Positions 44,818 through 57,578 of a DNA stretch of 64,000 nucleotides are shown piece by piece; position 1 is the stretch's first letter; every line of letters starts with the position of its first letter. The notes beneath the pieces are model-generated. The model was not told where the DNA came from. It did no database searches and saw only the letters and a list, made by a program, of their open reading frames with translations. Origin of the DNA: Mangifera indica. Its lineage: Eukaryota > Streptophyta > Magnoliopsida > Sapindales > Anacardiaceae. A program made the translations under genes and the position numbers. Location of the stretch: assembly GCF_011075055.1 (NCBI RefSeq), contig NC_058150.1, positions 12,863,408 through 12,927,407 of the forward strand, read 5' to 3'.

Positions 44818-45384
44818 TGCGGGCTTTGTAGGTCAAGCTGGATAGTTATACAACAAAGGCTTGTAACAAGACCTATATTGTAGCGAGCCATGTTGTGTGG
44901 GATTAAGTCCTTAATGAGCCACTCGTTAATTTAATAATAAAATATTTTTAATTAAATAATTAAATATTACTCATTTATATTCATTTTCAAATTAATGGAA
45001 CCAAGAACAATATATAATAAATTTTATTGATAATCTCTCACTTATGGTGAAGGAATAGTATGGTTATATGATGGGAAAAAATCTAACATAATATAAATTA
45101 ATTCATTTATATAATATACATGTTCTAATTCTTATCTATATAATTTGCATTTATCTTCAATGTCCAATTTTTTGAAATGTTCAAATATATCCTCTGTTAC
45201 CCCATTCTGCAAGTTGAATTCAACAATCACCCATTCTTTTATATACATGATCGTCTCAACCATATCATGGTATAAGTTGGATCGTCTAGCATCTAACATG
45301 CATCCACTTATACTAAAAGATTATTCTAATGCTAGAGTTTACACCAGAGAAGTTACTAAATCATGTGTCATGGTAAAAAGGCAA
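44818..45384. other. AT-rich gap
   Basis: 44830-44930 has mixed-composition DNA (gcgggctttgtaggtcaagc) of unknown origin. A 95-codon frame at 45145-45432 shows no family. Confidence 0.35.
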
Positions 45385-46133
45385 GATAAGTGGCAACAAC
45401 AAATAGTAAAGGCATTTCTTTTCAATATTTAAAAAAAATTTCCTCTATTAGTCTTGCAATATCTTGAAAAACATTATGATAGATATATTCTTTAAAATTA
45501 ATATAATTAATTTCTATCATAGAATATAAAATTAAACAGGTGGTGAGATAATACACAATTGAACATTGATTAATAGTCGTTTTTTCATTAGAGCATTGAC
45601 CAAGTCCTAGTCATTCTCACTAAAAAAGGGGGTCTGTAAAATCTTTTGGTTGTATATTAAAAAACTGTGTTATAGTTATTTCATACTTTTCATATGCTTT
45701 TAATATGAGATATATTAAATTCTACCTAATTCTAACATTAGTTTTTAATTTTTTTCATCTTAACCATATTTGTTTATGCATTTCACCACATGTTTGCATG
45801 TTTGAATGAGATAAGGTATATTTGTACCAACCCACAATGTGATAAGCCTGTATGTGTATTTGCAATTACAATTTTGTTTTTTCGCTTGTGTTGAGATATA
45901 AATATATAATGATTCCTTATATTAGGTTAAGCAAATTGTGCCCCAAAAGGTTGTACCAACAAGTTTACTAGCATAGTCCTTGCCTCATTAGTAATGTTAT
46001 TTATACCATTGGCGCTTGTATTGTGTGTTAAATGTAGAGAAATTGGTAAGCGTGTTTGTGTCTTTGCTATAGCAGTTTTGTTCTATATGGAGTGGTTTGT
46101 TATTATGTACTTTGTATATGTTTTTTATGTTTA
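45385..46133. repeat. Triplicated segment, copy 1 (interrupted)
   Basis: Shares with copies 2 and 3 the words catagaatataaaatt, gatgagataatacac and attagagcattgacca, and with copy 3 also ttacaattttgt and ttagcaaattgtgcccc-like runs. It is interrupted at its right end by foldback element C. Confidence 0.75.
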
Positions 46134-47007
46134 GGCCAAAGGACTATTTCCCACTCAAGTTTTAGCCCATTTTTAAAAATATACCTGCAACATTTCAAAA
46201 ATCCAAACATCCACCCATAGGTTAACTTTAGTTAGAATTTTCTATTAGAGATAGGGAAAATCGTCATTTTACCATTAAAACTTAAAAATTTATATTAATT
46301 TAGAAATCTAACAATTTCTCTCATAATTAAACTTTAAAAAGTTGTATTCCCTCCTTGGGGTTTCAACTTTTCAAGCAAATCTCCCCCTCTTTGACAACCA
46401 GCACCCTCTGAGCATCTCTTTCCTTTCTTCTAATCTCATCCTCGTTGAAGAAGATGAATCGTCAAAGATGAGAAATCGTGTTCATCGAGAAATAGTGATG
46501 GTCTTCATATGGAATAGACATTGAGGATGAGACGATTTGTCGAGGATGTGAAATAGTGATTGTTTCGATGGTCTTTGTCTAGAATCGATGATTTGTCAGT
46601 GGTCTTCATTTGGAATCAATAGTTTTCGTCGATTCATCTAGACGAAAACGATTCATCTTTGTCCACATAAATACTTATCTTCTCTGACAAGGATAAGATC
46701 GGAAAAAGGGAAAAAGACGGTTGGAGGCTACTAATTGTTGGAGAATGAGAGGTTTGCTTGAAAAATTGAAACCCTAGAAGGAAAATACAACTTTTCAAAG
46801 TTTAGTTATGGGGGGAAATTGTTTGTTTTCTAAACTAAAGGGAAAAATGATATAATTTTTTAGAGTTTTAAAGTTTAGTGATAAAATAATGATTTTACTC
46901 TTGTCTCTAACAAAAACAAACTCATGAGTAGGTATTTTGGTTTTTGAAATATCACGAGTGTCTCTTGAGAATTGATTGAAACTTTGGTGGGAAATAGTCC
47001 TTTATCC
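46134..47007. mobile_element. Mutator-like foldback element C
   Basis: Left end ggccaaaggactatttccca, right end in reverse complement ggataaaggactatttccca. The target duplication is ttatgttta / ttatgtttg (8 of 9). Arms of some 250 bp mirror each other, including ttgtattccctccttggggt against ccctagaaggaaaatacaac. The core (46390-46740) has 'gaagatgaatcgtc' words and no transposase. Confidence 0.85.
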
Positions 47008-47329
47008 TTATGTTTGTATCACAAGGGTAATTATGATTTATGTATGTTAACATAATAATAAAACTCACTACGTTTTGAACTTTGACTTATATGTTGTTTA
47101 CTTTTGCACGAGATAAACCATAAAGGCGATATTCATTTGGATAAACCACCTAAACTTATCTCTTGTTTAGTAGTTTGTGATATTCTTCCATATTAATTTT
47201 CATAAATATCATACTTTTTAAGTAAAAAAATTTTGAATATCTTCTATTTTATATGGTGAATGTTTTAACAAATTTTCACGGTTTCTAATAAAATTTGTAC
47301 TTATTATATTTTTTTCTAGGGTCTAAAAC

Positions 47330-47845
47330 AGTGGCAATAGTAAATAGTAAAGGTGTTTCTTTTCATTGTTAAAAAAAAAAAAAATTCCTATAGTATTCTT
47401 GTGATATCTTGAAAAAAATTATAATACCCATACCATACCATAGAATATAAAATTCAAAGGTGGTGGGATAATACACAATTGAACATTAATCGATGGTTGT
47501 TTTTCCACTAGAGCATTGACCAATTCCCAGATATACTCACTCAAAAAATTGGGTTCTCAAAATCTTTTGGTTGTGTATTAAAAAATTATGTTATAATTAT
47601 TTCATATTTTTCACATGCTTTTAATATGAAAGATATTGAATTCTACCTAATTAGTTTTTAATTTTTTTTGTCTTAAAAAAATTAAATATAGAATGAGCCC
47701 TAATTTTAACCTAATTCTACCTGTTTGTTTGCACATTTCATGCTATGCTTATATGTTTGTATGAGATATGGTATGTTCGTACCAACCCACTAGCACACTC
47801 CGATGTGACAAGATGTTTGTATATTTTCAATTACACTCTGATGTG
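47330..47845. repeat. Triplicated segment, copy 2
   Basis: aaatagtaaaggtgtttctt through taccaaccc; aligns with copy 1 from 45400 and with copy 3. Confidence 0.75.
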
Positions 47846-48535
47846 ATAAAAATGTTTTCTCTAATACTCTTGTAATATCTTAAAAAATATTATGATACTT
47901 GTACCATAGAATATAAAATTAAACAGGTGATGAGATAATACATAATTATACATTAATTAATAATCGTTTTTTTATTAGAGCATCGACCAAGTCTTAGTCA
48001 CACTCATTCAAAAAATTGGGTTCTCATAATCTTTTGATTGTGTATTAAAAAATTGTGTTAGAGTTATTTTATATTTTTCATATATTTTTAATATGAGATG
48101 TATTGAATTCTATCTAATTTTAGCATCAGTTTTTAATTTTTTTCATCTTAATCCTATTTGCTTGCACATTTCACGTTATGCTTATACGCTTGTATAAGAT
48201 ATGGTTTGTCTGTACCAACCCACTAGCAGACTCTGATGTCATAAGCATGTTTGTATATTTTCAATTACAATTTTGTCGTTTTACTTGTGTTGAGCTATAA
48301 AAATAGAATGAATCCCTATATTAGGTTAAACAAATTGTGCCCCAAGAGCCGTGCCAGCAATTTTACTAGCACAGTCCTTCCTTCATAAGTAATGTTTTTT
48401 ACAGCATTTGCGCTTGCATTGTGTATAAAATGTTGGGAAATTGTTAAACATGTTCGTGTCTTTGTTCAATTTTGTTCTGTGCTTGTGTTGAGGTACATTT
48501 ATTGAGTGGATTGTTGTTATGTTCTTTATATATAC
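47846..48535. repeat. Triplicated segment, copy 3
   Basis: Aligns with copy 2 at its left and with 45840-46120 of copy 1 at its right (gtgccccaagagccgtgcca, gtctttgttcaattttgttc). It ends next to a palindromic small element at 48540-48695. Confidence 0.75.
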
Positions 48536-48539
48536 TTTG

Positions 48540-48695
48540 AGTAGTGTTATATATACCAATAATGTATATAATTTTATACATAAATAATAACATATTACTA
48601 TATAATTGAATAATTTTAAATTAATAATAAAATACTATCTAATTATATAATAATATATTATTATTTATATAAAAAATTTTATATATTATTTATAA
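48540..48695. repeat. Palindromic small element copy
   Basis: 'aataatgtatataattttat' and 'aaaaaattttatatattatt' form the outer arms around an aattttaaattaataataaa centre. Confidence 0.5.
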
Positions 48696-49031
48696 GCATA
48701 GTTTGATCAATATGGGTTTTATGTTTATAATTTGTCAATTTATTTTTGACAGTCATGAAGACTAAAAGAAAGATTCCATGTGTCCCAAAGACTAAAAGCA
48801 GAACACGAGTTATGAACTGATTATTTATTTATTTTACTTAATTTTTGCGTCATATTTTTTTAATTGAACAAAAAAATTTTGCATCATATTAATAAATATT
48901 ACTCAAATTTTAATAATTTATTTTGTTTTGGTTTTAATTTTAACTATAAATATAACTTGAGTTTAGAGTTTTATTTTATTTTCTGTTTTTAAATTACTGG
49001 TATTAAAATTCTATTTATAAAATTGACATAA

Positions 49032-50121
49032 TCTTAAATTTAGTAAATAATTTACTTGTTAAAAAATTAATACAGTAGTTTTTTTTTTTGCAAAATAATA
49101 AAACGATTTCCTAACTCATATTTTGAATAATCTTTTTTCAAATTTTCATCTTCTTCGTACTTTTCCACTCTTCATCTATAGTGTGATGAAGAGATTTAAA
49201 CCTCCAAACAAATAAATGTCTTTTTAATTTCTCTTCTCTTTCCTATAAAAAAGATTTTTATTTCATTTAAGGTATTTGACCATGTCTAAATATCATTTTT
49301 ATTTATTTTTATTTTTTCCTTTTTTTATATCTCATTTTGCATTCTTTCATTTTTTTGCCTCAAATTTTCTATAGTAAGAAATTTTTATTTCATTTTAATT
49401 GTTTAATAATGACAAGATAGTAGTTTATTTTTTTCTTATTTTTATATTTTTTTTTCTTTTCTTGTCTAGTTTCCTTTCTTTTGACAGCTCTATAAATTTT
49501 ATGATTCACTTGAATTTGGGGAGACAGTCACACAATATTGTAATGTTTTTGCTATAGTTATTATTATTCAGTTTTTATTATATCAGTATTTAGAGAGTTT
49601 TAATAACTAGGTTTAAATGGAGTTTTTTCGAGAATACAATTTTTTTTTTAGATTTTTATATTTATTTAATTCAGTCTATTAATTCTAATTATCACCTGAA
49701 TATGTTACAAAAAAAAAAACTCTTTAAACCCCTTAAGATAAAATTCTTACATCTATTCCCTAAATACATTATGAGACCTTGGGAGTGGACCCTCTATCTA
49801 CGAGCACCTATTATTAGAACTCATATTAGTTTGTCCCAAAGGCCCAATCCAGACCAAACCCCTTGTCCTTAGGGCCCAATCCAGACCTAACTACATAAGA
49901 CAATATGAACCTAAGCAGGCAGGTTCATAGGGTAATCGACCTGTTTTACAAGCTTTATAAATCTTATAATATGAAGTTAAGACTGCTTGGAAACTGGTGA
50001 AATGAAATATATAAATAGGGTGAATTACCGTTTCCTACACAAGTTTTGGTCCAAGAACATTTTTTCACCTTGATGTCATAAAATCATACTTTTCATCCAA
50101 ATTATAATGCCATTAATAAAG
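49032..50121. repeat. ~1.1-kb direct repeat, left copy, abutting the FAR1-type MULE
   Basis: Aligns along its length with 55699-56882: tcttaaatttagtaaataat at the start, ttgacagctctataaatttt, gagaccttgggagtg, tttgtcccaaaggcccaatc, and cttttcatccaaattataa at the end. It stops exactly where the MULE begins. No coding sequence recognised. Confidence 0.85.
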
Positions 50122-51174
50122 CAAAAATGCTATGCGTACCCAGAATGGGTACGTAGTCTGGTACCCACTAATGCAGCATCTGATGTGGTAGATGTCACCT
50201 CTACCACATCAGACATGCAATTTTTTTTTTAATTATTATTATTTTACATTTTACACCCAAATGAGTATTCACTCAAAACCTAATTACAAAATCTAAAATT
50301 AAAATAAGGCATCTCAACACACCCAAGCATCTATCCCCAGGCTACCATTATCACCGTCAACCATCACTTTCCGAAGCCACCATCAGTTGTTGCTTTGTGA
50401 AACAACAGTCGTTCCAATTCCAACGGTTACAAAAGGGAAAACTTGTGCTATAATTAATAGTAAGCCCTCTTTCTGATTCACAAATAGCAAATAATCTAGG
50501 ATTATATGTATCCAGATTGATTAGCCTTTAGTTGATTATTTTTAATCTTCAATGATTCTTTTGTGAGTTAATTTTTTTGAGCACTAAAACAAATATATTT
50601 TATCGAATGATTTGTGAGTTTGATTTCACCTAAGTTAATTATTCTGAGTTTGATTGCGTTATCATTTGATCCTATCCAAAAATAATTGAAATTTTGAATA
50701 ATCCTATTTGTTAACTTGAATTTTGAGTTTGTTGTTTGCCTTGCAAGGACGTCCCTTCTACAAGTGTGCTGGGTGGTTTTTTGTCGGCTACTGCTGTCCT
50801 GCCTGGGCGTTATTTTTTATACAGATGTGCTATGATGATTTTTGGTTGGCTGTTGTGATGGTCTTTTTTGGCTACCATTGTTGAGTCTTGGTGTTGTGTC
50901 CTCCTCTGTTTTTTTTTTTTTTTTTCCAACTCAGTAACTTGTTGTTTACTAAGTGGAAAATAGTGGGCTTTGTGTTCTACTGTATGCATCTCCTTGGGCC
51001 TCGGCAATTTTGGCTATCCTCTAGGGGAAATAATTGAAATTTTGAGTAATTCTGTTTGTTAGGTTGAATTTTGTTTGTTGATAATCCAGTAATTCTTGAG
51101 TTAATGTCATAACTTATTGCACTTTAACATCATATTGACATATTATGATAATTTAGGTATTTTAGTATAGAATT
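50122..51174. repeat. Left terminal inverted repeat of the FAR1-type MULE
   Basis: Mirrors 54694-55695. Internal landmarks: ccacatcagacatgcaattt, aaggcatctcaacacaccc, cagtaacttgttgtttacta. Confidence 0.88.
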
Positions 51175-52329
51175 GATTGCTAATAACGAGAGAATAACTA
51201 GTTAAGATATGAGAGTTTTATAAGTGGTTAGGGAGACCCCTATCAATTAGTTTCAAAACCAATTATAAAACAGACACAATAAGACATTGTCTTCAATGTA
51301 TTTAATTATGTAAAAACTTTATGCAGAAAATTATAATTTCAGTATGTAATTGTGTATGTATAAATTAACTCACATGATCTATAATTGGTTTGATGTGCCA
51401 AAACTTCAATGTAATTGTGTCTTCAATGTGTTTTCTTATAATTGGTTCAATTTGCTCAATCATCAATTGGTTTTTCAGCATTTTGAAATTATAATTAGAT
51501 TACACTTTTCAATTGATTTGTTTGAACAATATCTATCATTACTTTAAGACTTGTTAATAGTATTTTGTTTGGTTAAGATGTTTTAATGACATGTATGATT
51601 GTTTATGTTTCAATTTTGATGTAAAATAACATTTATGTGTGGTTCAAGATTGGCGAGTATTTAATAATGTGATTTTTTTTAAGCACTCTGTAGATCTTGC
51701 AAAATTGTAATCATTTTAATAAAAAAACCAATTCCGAGTCTAGTTTAGAATTCAAGCGTGTTATTCGAGTGTGTTATGGTATGTTATTCGAGTTGAGATT
51801 AATAATAGGATGTCGTTAAATTGATGTCAAAATCATATGTTAATCTTTTAAATCTGGATTCTTGTACATAATGCAAGTGGACATTTTGTCTTTAATAAAA
51901 AAATTAGTTTTCAACATTTCTACAAGTTTGTATATTCATTTGCACTTGTACTTAAATAATAAAGTTTTAAATTTATTTATCATCAGTATATAAAATTTGC
52001 ATTGATTGAATGATTATGCAATATGTTATGTTATGAGAAGAAAATCAAACAATTGTTAGATTTAGTTACTCTTTATTAACTAACTTTAAACTTGGTATTG
52101 GTGTTGCATTAGAGTTCTAAAGATGGAAAAGTACATTCAATCACAATCCAAGAATGTTTGTTCTCATTTAAATGTTGTAGAGGTATTTTTATTTTTTTAT
52201 AATTATATTTTTATTTATCAATATAAACATAATTTTTTTCAAATATTGTTTCAATATTTTTCATAGTATTATTTTATTCTAATTTTAACTAGTTTAATAT
52301 CAATGAACTAGGTTAATCATTTTGAAACA

Positions 52330-52911
52330 ATAGACAATACAAAAAGTTTAGAAGAGGAATTGGAGCCTAAGCCAGGAATGGTTTTTGATACATTAGATAA
52401 TCTTGTCTAAGACTATAAAAACTATGGGAATAAAAAGGGTTTTAAAGCTATTATACCATCTACAACAAAAGGAGATGATGGAGATATGAAATACTGGCGT
52501 TGGCTTGTTCTTGTCATGAAAAGTTCAGAAGTAACTGCAAGAATGCTTTTAAAATGCATCCAGTGACAAAAACCGATCGTAAAGCTTGAATTCGTGCAAG
52601 TATACATTTCAATAGTAAAGGGACAACATGTTCAGTTGTATTGGATCATAACCATGAACTTAGTACTCCTACCAAGAGTAGATACTTTAAGAGCCATTGA
52701 ATAATACATTCGTTTGTAAAAAGGAAGTTTGAAGTGAATGACAAGGCTGAGATTAGACCGAATAAAAATTTCAATACCTTATTAGTTAAAATAGGTGGTG
52801 CTGAGAATTTCTTGTTCCTACAAAAAGATTGTAGGAACTACATTGAAAAAGTGAAGAGACCACAACTTGGTATTGGAGATGTTTCAGCAATTCAAAAATA
52901 TTTAAAGGCTT
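52330..52911 (+). pseudogene. FAR1/FHY3-type MULE transposase, N-terminal remnant
   Basis: KPGMVFDTLDNLV, a stop, then NYGNKKGFKAIIPS, match the start of a FAR1 DNA-binding domain. A frameshift follows, and the other frame carries LACSCHEKFRSNCKNAF, a stop, then SKGTTCSVVLDHNHELSTP and KSRYFKSH, including the HNHEL signature. KFEVNDKAEIRPNKNFNTLL and GGAENFLFLQKDCRNYIEKV continue the family pattern up to the stop at about 52911. The DDE-type MULE catalytic domain and SWIM finger that normally follow are absent, so the element has an internal deletion and cannot move by itself. Confidence 0.8.
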
Positions 52912-53560
52912 GATATATAGAATTTAAAGGCTTTCTTTTATGGACTATGTTGCAAAAATATATATATATAGAATTTAAAGGCTTTTTTGTATATTTTGAT
53001 TCATTTAACATTATCAGTGGAAGCATGTTAATTTTCAAGGTGATGATGTAATGAATTTAACATATGATAAAATATTTGGAGTCATATTGTATGCTTTGAT
53101 TTGTAAATTTATTAGTAGTTTTTGTGAGTTTTTAGCTTAGTTTCGTTAATCTTATAGCCAATTCTTCTACGCTACCAACTATGTAAAACATATGAAAATA
53201 CTCTCCATGGTTGTCACATAAAAGAAGATTTAAATTCAATTGCATAAGTTATTATACAAGATATAACAATAATTTCAACATTTGAAGTTCAAAGATTTGT
53301 ATTTAAGTATATCAGGTTTACATAATTGAACCCATTTATTATTCTCTATATAGGCATTGTTGTTGAAACTCTTGCAGAAGACACGAAATTGACATAACAA
53401 ATTCGGTTGCATATATAGCCATTTAAAATAGCAATATCAAAAGCAACAAAGTAGCTCCATCAAAACTGATTCCCTAAATACTATGGCATTTCACATTACA
53501 AATATGAATAAACATCATTCTACATTTTGTGATAAACAAAAGCATTCCACTTTGAAGATT
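52912..53560. other. MULE interior without a gene
   Basis: AT-rich; tagaatttaaaggctttt is duplicated at 52918 and 52970. Nothing else recognised. Confidence 0.4.
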
Positions 53561-53564
53561 TATA

Positions 53565-53960
53565 ACATTTTCATCTACTCCTAATTTGATGGTCTCCCTG
53601 CTTGTTCTTGTAAGTCACAAAATAACTTCCTTAACATATTCATGAGCTTTATTTATTGTCTCTTTTTACCCATCTCATTCAGGAATATGTTTAAGGAGTG
53701 ATCCCCATTGAAAACAACTACTAATTGAATTGTTTCACCCTTGAAATTGGATAGCCCTCCATTTTTCCTTTGTTTCATTGATCCTAGTGGCGCAACATTA
53801 GACAAATTCTTTGTAATGATATCATAAGGAAACACATTGAATTTTCTGCATAAAGTTTTTATCAAGTTAAAAAACTTGAAAAACAAATCATGAATAGGAG
53901 GCCTGAACTGAATATTTCTACAAATTCTTGTATGCCTAGCTAATAATTAAATTTTTTTTC
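53565..53960 (-). other. Unrecognised minus-strand frame inside the MULE
   Basis: On the minus strand a frame reads RPPIHDLFFKFFNLIKTLCR, then KFNVFPYDIITKNLSNVAPL and FKGETIQLVVVFNGDHSLNI, stops at 53653-53655, and after the stop continues in frame as MNMLRKLFCDLQEQAGRPSN to about 53582. Its composition is protein-like. It may be a second element gene or a captured host fragment. I know of no family. Confidence 0.35.
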
Positions 53961-54693
53961 CCCATTCTAAGTTTGCTAGATCATGGGGTATAATTTTTGT
54001 TAAAGAATTTGGTGACACAACGTTTAAGAAATTTGGCAAGGAATTGTTGTCACTAGCCTCACACTGAAGGACACATATAACAAGTCAATATTTCCACAAC
54101 AGACGAAAGAACACCATAAAACATAGAAAGAAAAATTAACATATGTTACCTCCACCTCTTGTTTACACGCATTTCTTTCTTTCTTGCCTTTGATCTAGAA
54201 CATCTTTGCACCTCGAAGATCACAATAGCGCCTACAACCTACAGTCACAAAAAATGGGATGTCTCATGGCTCACAAACACACAACTCAAGTACACAAACA
54301 ATCACAAAAAACTAACATATATAGACGTCAAGCAAGCGGTGTACATGCCTTCTACCCATGAACTAAATACTAAATACAAAGAATGAACACCAAGCGGTAA
54401 TAATTTATGTAGTTTCTTGTATGTTTGACTTGGATAAATACACATTATTTTCGACAAGCAATAAGCCAGTTATAAATTTGAATATATATATATATATATA
54501 TATATATTTTGTACACAGAAATGAAGCATCCTAAGCTCATCTTGTTAACTATCTACACAAAGCATGATAGGGAACAAGATAACAAACTGTATAAAAGAAA
54601 TACACATCACTTTACAAGAACCCAAAAGCACTCTATACAGCAAGACCCTTGAAACCAACTCAAACAAACCCCCTAGAGGACAACCAATTATGT

Positions 54694-55695
54694 ACCAAAA
54701 TACCTAAATTATCAGAATATATCAATATGATATCAAAGTGCAATAAATTATGACATTAACTCAAGAAATAATGAAATGTCAACAAACAAATTACTCAAAA
54801 TTTCAATTATTTCCCCCAAGAGGGCAGCCAAAACTGCCAAGACCTAAGGAGATGCATACAGTAGAACACAAAGCCCACCATTTCCCACCTAGTAAGCAAC
54901 AAGTTACTGAGTTGAACCAAAAATAAAAAACAGAGGAGGACACAACACCAAGACTCAACAACAGTAGCAAAAAAAGACCATCACAGTAGCCAACCAAAAA
55001 CCATCACAATACATGTAGAAAAAAAACACCCCAGGCAAGGCAACAACAGCCAACAAAACCACCAAGTGCACTTGTAGAAAAGATGTCACTGCAAGGCAAA
55101 CAACAAACTCAAAATTCAAGTTAACAAATAGGATTATTCAAAATTTCAATTATTTTTGGACAGGATCAAATGACGATGCAATCAAACTCAGAATAGTTAA
55201 CTTAGGTGAAATCAAACTCACAAGTGATTCAATAAAATATATTTGTTTTAGTGCTCAAAAAAATTAACTCACAGAAGAATCATTGAAGATTAAAAATAAT
55301 CAACAAAAGACTAATCAGTCTGGGCATATATAATCACAGATTAATTGCTATTTGTGAATCAGAAAGAGGGCTTACTATTAATTACAGCAAGAGTTTTCCC
55401 CTTAGTAACCGTTAGAACCAGAGCGATTATGGTTTTAGAAAGCGACGACCGACGGTGGTTTCGGAAAGCGATGGTTGACGGTGGTGAAGGTAGCATGGGG
55501 ACAGACGAGGGGTGTGTTGAGATGTCTTATTTTAATTTTAGATTTTGTAATTAGGTTTTGTGTGAATATTCATTTGGGTGTAAAATGTAAAAACAAAAAA
55601 AAATTTGTCTGATGTCGCAATATGTTGACATGGTAAAGGATGAGGCATCTGCCACGTCAATGGGTAACAGACTCTATATACATATAGTATTTTTG
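54694..55695. repeat. Right terminal inverted repeat of the FAR1-type MULE
   Basis: Inverted copy of the left arm. It contains a 69-codon frame (55345-55554) that is only a by-product. Confidence 0.88.
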
Positions 55696-55698
55696 TAT

Positions 55699-56882
55699 TC
55701 TTAAATTTAGTAAATAATTTACTTGTTAAAAAATTAATACAATAGTCTTTTTTTTTTTCAAAATAATAAAACGGTTTCTAACTCATATTTTAAATAATCT
55801 TTCTCAAATTTTTATTTTTTTTCTAGTCTTTCACTCTCCATTTATAGTTTCATAATGAGATCTATACCTTTAAACAGGAAAATATCATTTTAATTTCTCT
55901 TCTTTTTCTTATAAAAAGGAGTTTTTTTCATTTAAGGTATTTAACAATGTTTAAATAAAATTTTTATATTTAAGTTTCTATTCTTTCAATTTTGGCCCCA
56001 AATTTTCTATAATAAAATTTGTATTTCATTTTAGTTGTTTAATAATGACAAGATAGTAGTTTTTTTTTCTCTTGTTTTTATATATTTTTCTCTTTTCTCA
56101 TCTAGTTTTCTTTCTTTTGACAGCTCTATAAATTTTATGGCTCAGTTGTATTTGTTCTTTCAAATTTTATTAGTTTTGTATAATCCTACCATTTTCTATT
56201 AAATAAATTTGTTTTGTTTGTGATGTTCTTTTAAATTTATAAAATTATATATGATTTATGAATATTAGCATTTTTTTTTTTAGATTTTTATATTTATTTA
56301 ACTTGGTATATTTATTCTAATTATCACCTGACGATGTAACAAAAAAAAATTTCATTAAACCCCTAAATATAAAATTCTTACATCTATCCCCCAAATACAC
56401 TGTGAGACCTTGGGAGTGTACTCTCTAACTACGATCACTCATTATTGGAACTCATATCAGCTTGTCCCTAAGGCCCAATCCGAACCAAACCGCATAGGAC
56501 AATATGAACCTGAGCTGGTAGGGTCGTAGGCTAATGGACCTGTTTTACAAGCTTTACGAAGCTTGTAATATGAAGTAAGATTGCTTGGAAACTAGTGAAA
56601 TGAAATATTTAAATAGAGCGAATCACATTTTCCTGTGCAAGTTTTGGTTCAACAACATTTTCCTGTGCATATTTTTTTTGAAACCAGGAATTTCATTTGA
56701 ATAAATTACCTTGATCAGAACAAATTCTAAATTTAATGGATAATCTTATAATTATTGAATTAAATAAATTAAAATTTGATCATGATATATCATTAAAAAA
56801 TTTAAATTAATATTCTTTATATATTAAATTTTTTCTTTTATCACTTAAATTACTTTTCATCCAAATTATAACATCATTAATG
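55699..56882. repeat. ~1.1-kb direct repeat, right copy
   Basis: Partner of 49032-50121, starting three bases after the MULE ends. It has a small extra segment near its right end (56660-56840). Confidence 0.85.
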
Positions 56883-57533
56883 AAAATATATAATAAAAGG
56901 TAGTCTTACATCCACCCAAGAAGTAAGATTCCACCACCATTACTACTATCATCACTAATTTACAAATAAATAAAATTATAAATACAAATAAATTATATAA
57001 TTTTTTTAAATGAAATAACAATTTGTAATTAAGTGATATGATTTTTTTTTTTACTTCAAAATTACTTAATTAAATGTTATTATATCAGGTTATATAAATA
57101 AGTTTTTATGATTTATTTATATGTGTAGTATTACTCCTTACAGATCTAATGGCAGTTAAAGATGGGAGAAGATGGAAGAAATAAGAGAGGAAGAAAATAA
57201 GAAAGAAAGTGGAGCAAAAGGGGAGAAGGGGCACTGTCGCAGCAGTCCATGGTGAGGAATTCACCGTGGAAGACAAAAGAAGATGGAAGAAATAAAGGAA
57301 GAAGATCAGAAAAAGAATATGAATAGAAAGAAGATAAGATAAGATAAGAAAATTTTCCATCTCTAACATTGTGTTAAAATTTTTTCTAGATAAAATTTGA
57401 TTTTAAGTGACAAATTATTATAATAAAACCGTGTATATATATTTTTTATATACGAATATGTATAACATAAATGTATTATAATATGATTAAAAAATTTTTG
57501 AATTAATAATAAAATAACTTTTTAATCATATAA

Positions 57534-57578
<45 letters not shown>

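Larger units (their letters stand above)
50122..55695. mobile_element. Mutator-like element with ~1-kb terminal inverted repeats and FAR1-type remnant
   Basis: The left arm (50122-51174) and right arm (54694-55695) are inverted copies: caaaaatgctatgcgtacc against caaaaatactatatgtata at the tips, and gagtttgttgtttgccttgc against its complement further in. The interior holds a FAR1-domain remnant (52330-52911) and an opposite-strand frame (53565-53960). No catalytic transposase core is present. I see no 9-bp target duplication; instead ~1.1-kb direct repeats flank it. Confidence 0.85.

Noticed and set aside
49032..56882. Reading the 1.1-kb direct repeats as LTRs of a retrotransposon
   Set aside because: No TG..CA ends, no primer-binding site next to the left copy, no polypurine tract before the right copy, and the interior is a MULE with inverted termini.
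57106..57369. 87-codon minus-strand hydrophobic frame
   Set aside because: It is the complement of purine-rich gaagatggaagaaat repeats, so the Leu/Phe/Ser composition is expected by chance.
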